A DNA stretch of 17,273 nucleotides. Source: Bacteroidota bacterium (lineage in GTDB: Bacteria > Bacteroidota > Bacteroidia > Flavobacteriales > Weeksellaceae). Of this stretch, positions 12,843-17,273 are shown piece after piece. The DNA lies in contig JAEYOX010000064.1 in assembly GCA_023411265.1 (NCBI GenBank), positions 1-17,273 of the forward strand. Reading direction: 5' to 3'. The notes below the pieces were generated by a model, which was not told the DNA's origin, searched no databases, and saw only the letters and a program-made list of their open reading frames with translations. Made by a program: the position numbers and the translations under genes. How positions within the stretch are numbered: position 1 is the stretch's first letter; each line of letters opens with the position of its first letter.

Positions 12843-12911
12843 CTAGCAAGAGCAACGATAATCCTTGTTCCCCGCTTCAATTTTTCCTATTTTTACCGAA
12901 AATTTGAAAAT

Positions 12912-13748
12912 ATGACAGACTGGAAAACAGTTGGAAATTACGAAGATATTACCTATAAAAAATCAAACGGTGTAGCACGGATTGCTATTAATAGGCCTGA
13001 ACTTCGCAATGCTTTTCGTCCTAAAACAACTTCCGAGTTGTACGATGCTTTTTATGATGCTTCGGAAGACCCTTCCATTGGCGTAGTGTTGCTAACCGGC
13101 GAAGGGCCAAGTCCGAAAGATGGAGGACACGCATTCTGTAGCGGAGGCGATCAGAAAGCACGCGGACATCAGGGATATGTGGGCGAAGATGGCCGTCATC
13201 GGCTAAATATTCTTGAGGTTCAGCGACTCATCCGTTTTATGCCGAAAGTAGTTATTGCGGTGGTAAACGGTTGGGCTGTGGGCGGCGGACATTCACTTCA
13301 CGTTGTTTGTGATCTTACTCTGGCCAGTGAAGAATACGCAATTTTTAAGCAGACAGATGCTGATGTAACCAGCTTTGATGGCGGTTACGGCTCGGCGTAT
13401 CTTGCTAAAATGGTAGGACAGAAAAAAGCCCGCGAGATTTTCTTTTTGGGAAGAAATTATTCCGCCCGGGAAGCTTTTGAAATGGGAATGGTGAACGAGG
13501 TAGTGCCACACGCAGAACTTGAAAATGCCGCTTATCAGTGGGCTCAGGAAATTTTAGCAAAATCGCCCACTTCCATCAGAATGCTGAAATTTGCCATGAA
13601 TCTGACAGACGACGGAATGGTAGGGCAGCAGGTTTTTGCAGGAGAAGCAACGCGGCTGGCCTATATGACGGACGAAGCAAAGGAAGGTAGAAACGCATTC
13701 TTAGAAAAAAGGAAACCTGATTTCGGAGAAAACCAGTGGATTTCTTAA
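12912..13748 (+). CDS. menB: 1,4-dihydroxy-2-naphthoyl-CoA synthase
   Basis: Cyclises o-succinylbenzoyl-CoA in menaquinone synthesis; crotonase fold, cytoplasmic. The 278-residue protein has the oxyanion-hole segment AFCSGGDQKARG (75-86), VVNGWAVGGGHSLHVVCDLT (117-136), and the catalytic segment KQTDADVTSFDGGYGSAYLA. D149 occupies the place of the glycine that needs bicarbonate in the E. coli enzyme, so this is the bicarbonate-independent type, and D156 is the other conserved catalytic aspartate. T153 stands where most homologues I recall have glycine (DVGSF). Length is normal. It is followed by two PH-domain membrane proteins and menA on the same strand with short gaps. Confidence 0.97.
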   Translation: MTDWKTVGNYEDITYKKSNGVARIAINRPELRNAFRPKTTSELYDAFYDASEDPSIGVVLLTGEGPSPKDGGHAFCSGGDQKARGHQGYVGEDGRHRLNILEVQRLIRFMPKVVIAVVNGWAVGGGHSLHVVCDLTLASEEYAIFKQTDADVTSFDGGYGSAYLAKMVGQKKAREIFFLGRNYSAREAFEMGMVNEVVPHAELENAAYQWAQEILAKSPTSIRMLKFAMNLTDDGMVGQQVFAGEATRLAYMTDEAKEGRNAFLEKRKPDFGENQWIS

Positions 13749-13778
13749 ATTATTTAAATCCTGATTTCTACAACATTA

Positions 13779-14336
13779 ATGTCTGATTTTCAAAATCAAC
13801 CGATCGTTCTGTCGCAACTTCCTGATTTCGGCGAAGTAAACATGGAGCCCGTTTCCAAGAAATATCTGAAAGTATTGATTTTCAATGCTTTTGTATTGTC
13901 TATGGTTCTTGTGATTTCGTATTCGGTTTCGTTTTTTTTCTTTTATGAATTACTCGGAAATCGGCTAATTTATATTGGAATTTTCATCTTATTTTTGATC
14001 CCATTTCACATCATCTGGATTTTAAGGGAATTTAAAAACAGGAAATTTGCGCTTCGTGAGAAAGATCTGATTTACAAAAGAGGTCTCCTTCGCCATACTA
14101 CCTCCATTGTTCCTTTCAACCGAATTCAGCATGTCACCGTTTTTGAAGGTTGGTATTCCCGAAAATTAGGATTGAAATCGGTGGCGGTGTATACCGCAGG
14201 CGGAACTTGGGCGATGATGAAAATTCCGGGGTTGCCAAGTGAAACCGCCGATAGAATAAATCAGTTGATTCTGAAGAAAATTGAGGAAGAAGAAACGGAG
14301 ACCGCTGAAAATATAACCGATATTGAACATGATTAA
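13779..14336 (+). CDS. bacterial PH (bPH_2) membrane protein, YdbS-like
   Basis: A 185-residue protein with two adjacent transmembrane segments (about 33-54 and 63-82), followed by a bPH_2 domain: KFALREKDLIYKRGLL, then VPFNRIQHVTVFEGWYSR, and LKSVAVYTAGG. The C-terminus is a charged tail (EEEETETAENITDIEHD). It resembles Bacillus YdbS, which usually comes with YdbT, and the next gene here is indeed YdbT-like. The function of the pair is not established in this group. It starts 30 bases after menB; the next gene overlaps its end by 8 bases, which points to translational coupling and a complex. Confidence 0.82.
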   Translation: MSDFQNQPIVLSQLPDFGEVNMEPVSKKYLKVLIFNAFVLSMVLVISYSVSFFFFYELLGNRLIYIGIFILFLIPFHIIWILREFKNRKFALREKDLIYKRGLLRHTTSIVPFNRIQHVTVFEGWYSRKLGLKSVAVYTAGGTWAMMKIPGLPSETADRINQLILKKIEEEETETAENITDIEHD

Positions 14337-15819
14337 TCCCGGATTTTCAGAGCCACAACGCCAGTCTCCGTTGGGAATGATCATTCTATTTTTGGTCGTT
14401 TTAGGAAATCTTTTTAGAAATTTCGGGTTCGTTCTGTTGATTGTTTTTTTTCGCGAAAATACCAATTACCAACGGTGGTTTCTAAGCGGTATTCTGCTTT
14501 TTGCACTCCTTTTTGCAATAGGAATAGCATATTTGCGTTACCGTAAATTCACGTTTTTTATCAATAACAACTCGAATGAATTTATCCTTTCAAAAGGAAT
14601 TATTAATACTTCACAAACCAACATTGAAAAGAGGAAAATCCAGGAAGTAGTCATCAGTCAGCCTTTTTTACATAAAATTCTCGGAGTTTATCAGGTTGAA
14701 ATTGATTCCCCCGGAACTGATAAAAGAGACCTGAAAATAGAAGCTGTATCTTATGAAACAGCGCAGCAACTACGGGAAATGCTTGTCATAACGAAAGCCG
14801 ATTCGGAAACGGCGGATATTGCTTTTGATGCGACGGAAACCATTTCAAAACCGGTTTCAGAGTTTAAAATTTCTCTGTTTTCGCTAATTAAATGGGGATT
14901 TACTTCAGATTATATTTACAGTGTTTTTGCGCTCATCGGAATTGTCTTCTACTTATTTGACAAACTGAATGATTTTTTCATGGATCAGATGGAAGTTGCT
15001 TTCGACGATGAAATGTGGCAGAAATATCTCCTTTTCTCCAATATTCTCATTGTTGCGGCTGTTATTTTGTTTTTCTGCACGGCGGTGTTTATAAATGCAT
15101 TAAGAAAAATAATTACCTACTGGGATACCCGTGTTCAGTGGGAAAACAAAAAAGTAAAAGTTTCGTACGGGCTGTTTAGTTCCCGTGAAGCAGTGATCAA
15201 TCCTGATAAAGTGCAGCAATTAATTTCTACACAAAATGTTCTTCAGAAAAAAATCAATATTGTAGGACTGAAAATTACTCAGATTGGCGATGATGAATTT
15301 GACAGCAATACCAGTACCACGATTCCTGCTTGCAATAATGAGGAAAAAGAGCAACTTCAAAATTTCTTTTTCGGAAGGGAATTCACTTTTCTAGAGACGA
15401 TGAAAAAGGTAAAATCAAGATTATTTTGGAGTTTGTTCTTTTGGGCGTTTATAGGTTCGCTGATTTTAATTTCAGTATTATATTTCTTCGAAATTCCTGT
15501 GTATTTTGTATTATTCTACACTATCTTTGTTAGTGCTGTTTCACTGCTCACTTTCAGAAACGCCCGGCTTTATTTTGGTGAAAAATTCATGAAAGAACGG
15601 TCAGGAATCTGGGATATTGATGAGAAAATTTCCCGAATTCAGGATACGCAGATGATCGAAGTGTCACAATATTTCTGGCAACGCAAACGCGGCATCGGCA
15701 GCGTGAATATCTATACTGCAGGAGGCAGTATTTCACAAGGAAGCAGCAAAATGATGACCATCAGAAAATGGGTAAATTACATTCTCTATCAAACGGAAAT
15801 TAAAAACTGGAATACATAA
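14329..15819 (+). CDS. multi-PH-domain (bPH_2) membrane protein, YdbT-like
   Basis: A 496-residue membrane protein of the YdbT type, with alternating pairs of transmembrane segments and bPH_2 repeats. Membrane pairs lie near residues 15-60, 188-255 and 362-410; the PH-like repeats begin around FTFFINNNSNEFILSKGII, then VQWENKKVKVSYGLFSSREA, and lastly RSGIWDIDEKISRIQDTQMI ending in SVNIYTAGGSISQG. The YTAGG in the last repeat matches YTAGG in the preceding gene's PH domain, supporting common origin. The ATG at 14329 overlaps the previous stop by 8 bases; a TTG at 14323 is a weaker alternative. menA starts nine bases after the stop, so it is part of the menaquinone operon. Confidence 0.8.
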   Translation: MINPGFSEPQRQSPLGMIILFLVVLGNLFRNFGFVLLIVFFRENTNYQRWFLSGILLFALLFAIGIAYLRYRKFTFFINNNSNEFILSKGIINTSQTNIEKRKIQEVVISQPFLHKILGVYQVEIDSPGTDKRDLKIEAVSYETAQQLREMLVITKADSETADIAFDATETISKPVSEFKISLFSLIKWGFTSDYIYSVFALIGIVFYLFDKLNDFFMDQMEVAFDDEMWQKYLLFSNILIVAAVILFFCTAVFINALRKIITYWDTRVQWENKKVKVSYGLFSSREAVINPDKVQQLISTQNVLQKKINIVGLKITQIGDDEFDSNTSTTIPACNNEEKEQLQNFFFGREFTFLETMKKVKSRLFWSLFFWAFIGSLILISVLYFFEIPVYFVLFYTIFVSAVSLLTFRNARLYFGEKFMKERSGIWDIDEKISRIQDTQMIEVSQYFWQRKRGIGSVNIYTAGGSISQGSSKMMTIRKWVNYILYQTEIKNWNT

Positions 15820-15828
15820 AAATTAAAG

Positions 15829-16758
15829 ATGACAAACTGGATAAATGCAGCACGTTTAAGAACGCTTCCGCTCTCGTTGAGCGGTATTATTACAGGGTCT
15901 TTCCTTGCAAAATGGCGTCTGGATGAAGGAGGGCACAACTGGGATGCGACGGTGTTTGTTTTGGCCGTTGTGGTAACATTACTATACCAGATTCTGTCAA
16001 ATTATGCCAATGATTATGGAGACGGAATAAAAGGAACTGATCAGAAAAGAAGCCATCTTGCAGAACAAAGAACTGTGGCTTCTGGGAAAATTACCGCCGG
16101 ACAAATGAAAAAAGCGGTGGCTTTGCTGGCAGTTTTATCGCTTGCCGCCACAGTTGCCTTGCTGTATCAGGCTTTCTTTCGTCATGGATTTATAAATGAA
16201 TTTTACATTTTTACAGGCCTCGGCGTTTTGTGTATTCTCGCAGCGATAGGCTACACCGTTGGAAGAAAACCTTACGGATATCTGGGTTTGGGAGATATTA
16301 TGGTATTTATTTTCTTCGGATTGGTTTCCGTGGGAGGAAGTTATTTTCTCTTCGTAAGAGAAATTCATTGGGATATTCTGTTGCCCGCTGCAGCCATCGG
16401 TATGATGAGCACAGCAGTATTGAACATGAACAACATGCGCGATATAGAGAATGACCGGGATTCCGGTAAAAAAACGCTTGCTCTCCAGCTAGGCTACCGT
16501 AATGCGATGATTTATCAGATGGTGCTATTACAATTGCCACTGATTATGATTCTTATATTCCTGTTAATTAACAAACTTCATGAAACCGGAAATTATTATG
16601 CTTTTATCGTCATGATTCTTCTATTTCCCATGGCGGCTATCAGACGACGAATGTTGCAGACTAAAAGTCCCGAGGAACTCGATTCCTTTTTGAAACAAAT
16701 TGGCATCATGACGTTTATGATGAGTGTTTTGCTGACCATAGGGTTAAATTATTTTTGA
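15829..16758 (+). CDS. menA: 1,4-dihydroxy-2-naphthoate polyprenyltransferase
   Basis: Attaches the polyprenyl tail to dihydroxynaphthoate in the inner membrane, giving demethylmenaquinone. The 309-residue UbiA-family protein has both aspartate-rich motifs: NYANDYGDGIKGTD (58-71) and NMNNMRDIENDRDSGKKTLA (199-218), and about eight hydrophobic segments. ARLRTLPLSLSGIITGSFLA near the start is typical of MenA. Length is normal. It lies nine bases after the YdbT-like gene and 24 bases before the hydrolase, all on one strand. Confidence 0.95.
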   Translation: MTNWINAARLRTLPLSLSGIITGSFLAKWRLDEGGHNWDATVFVLAVVVTLLYQILSNYANDYGDGIKGTDQKRSHLAEQRTVASGKITAGQMKKAVALLAVLSLAATVALLYQAFFRHGFINEFYIFTGLGVLCILAAIGYTVGRKPYGYLGLGDIMVFIFFGLVSVGGSYFLFVREIHWDILLPAAAIGMMSTAVLNMNNMRDIENDRDSGKKTLALQLGYRNAMIYQMVLLQLPLIMILIFLLINKLHETGNYYAFIVMILLFPMAAIRRRMLQTKSPEELDSFLKQIGIMTFMMSVLLTIGLNYF

Positions 16759-16782
16759 AATATCTGAAAAAATATAAAAACA

Positions 16783-17273
16783 ATGAAACTAAAATTCTTA
16801 GGGCAAAATTGCTTTTTGTTCACACACAATAATACCACCATCCTGAGTGATCCTTTTTACAATTTCCAGCGTGAAAAATCAGCATTCGATATTTCTGCAC
16901 AGAAGATAGATTATGTCCTCATAACACATGCTCACGGAGATCATACAACAGATGTGAAAGAAGTGCTCGTCCATCATCCAGACGCTGTCATAATTGCACA
17001 ACCCGAAATCTGCGCTTATTTCGAGCATGAAAATCAGATTGATCTCAACATGGGAGGCACTCTGTATCTGGAAGACATCGAAATTACCATGCTTCCTGCT
17101 TCTCATACTTCAAGCTTTCCTGATGGAACCTACGGTGGGCAACCTGCGGGATTTATGTTGAATATTCAGGGGGAAAATCTGTACTTTGCAGGCGACACCG
17201 GATTGATGGCCGACATGAAATGGTTTCCTGAAAAGTTTGGAAAAATAAAGACTTCCATTCTTCCCATAGGCGG
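16783..17273 (+). CDS. UPF0173 metal-dependent hydrolase (metallo-beta-lactamase fold), 5' part
   Basis: The gene starts at ATG 16783 and runs off the end of the window after 163 codons. MKLKFLGQNCFLF at the start, the metal-binding motif THAHGDHTTD (48-57, HxHxDH), PASHTSSFPDGTYGGQPAG with the next ligand histidine, and FAGDTGLMADM with the following aspartate identify the UPF0173 group of MBL-fold hydrolases. The family is usually about 226 residues, so roughly a quarter is missing. The substrate is unknown. It begins 24 bases after menA with no terminator, so it is likely the last or next gene of the menaquinone operon. Confidence 0.88.
   Translation, partial: MKLKFLGQNCFLFTHNNTTILSDPFYNFQREKSAFDISAQKIDYVLITHAHGDHTTDVKEVLVHHPDAVIIAQPEICAYFEHENQIDLNMGGTLYLEDIEITMLPASHTSSFPDGTYGGQPAGFMLNIQGENLYFAGDTGLMADMKWFPEKFGKIKTSILPIG

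Noticed and set aside
12841..12911. Possible promoter before menB (TTG 12865-12867, TATTTTAC 12889-12896)
   Set aside because: Spacing is 21 and the -7 box has mismatches at its most conserved TTTG part; not supported.
1..17273. CRISPR arrays, insertion sequences, phage genes, attachment sites, origin of replication
   Set aside because: No tandem spaced repeats, transposase or integrase motifs, terminal inverted repeats or DnaA-box clusters were seen.

Overview
The window looks like a chromosomal segment of a Flavobacteriia bacterium, most likely the Chryseobacterium/Kaistella branch of Weeksellaceae. The protein sequences read like that group, the DNA is AT-rich, and several genes are preceded by the Bacteroidota promoter form TTG-N17-19-TAnnTTTG rather than Shine-Dalgarno sites. 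There is a broken secreted protein with a type IX secretion (T9SS) C-terminal sorting domain and a bacillithiol-linked redox protein (YtxJ). I see no phage, plasmid, transposon, rRNA or CRISPR. It is mostly a housekeeping region with a few unusual spots.

Layout. 1-191: 3' end of a HAD-type phosphatase. 232-741: small acidic lipoprotein with its own promoter and terminator. 805-2382: map (methionine aminopeptidase) followed with no gap by a methyltransferase. 2383-3056 (minus): a T9SS-sorted secreted protein gene broken by a frameshift and a stop codon. 3160-4041: era. 4101-4529: DoxX-family membrane protein. 4530-5940: a SatD-HTH protein and a DUF3307 membrane protein, preceded by three inverted repeats sharing an ATAAG/CTTAT core. 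5965-8225: purC and purF, closed by a strong GC-rich bidirectional terminator. 8292-8894 (minus): outer-membrane beta-barrel protein. 9109-10149 (minus): aroB. 10248-11258: RluB/RsuA-type pseudouridine synthase with a long basic N-terminal extension. 11306-11911 (minus): pncA-like gene lacking key active-site residues. 12045-12416: ytxJ. 12453-12526: tRNA-Ala(GGC). 12606-12842: DUF2007 protein. 12912 to the end: menB, two bacterial-PH-domain membrane proteins, menA and the 5' part of a UPF0173 metal-dependent hydrolase, probably one menaquinone operon.

How they work together. PurC and PurF act in de novo purine synthesis. AroB supplies chorismate, the precursor of menaquinone; MenB and MenA carry out late menaquinone steps. 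Map, Era, the pseudouridine synthase and the tRNA serve translation and ribosome assembly. The parts most worth a second look are the SatD/DUF3307 pair with its operator-like repeats, the PncA homologue that lost its catalytic cysteine and a metal-binding aspartate, the decayed T9SS gene, and the methyltransferase whose zinc-ribbon cysteines appear replaced at preserved spacing.

Gene starts. In three genes (doxX-like, aroB, pseudouridine synthase) the longest open frame begins at a TTG that is actually the end of a TAnnTTTG promoter box; the downstream ATG was chosen. map and satD have this box only 4-5 bases before the ATG, suggesting leaderless transcripts.
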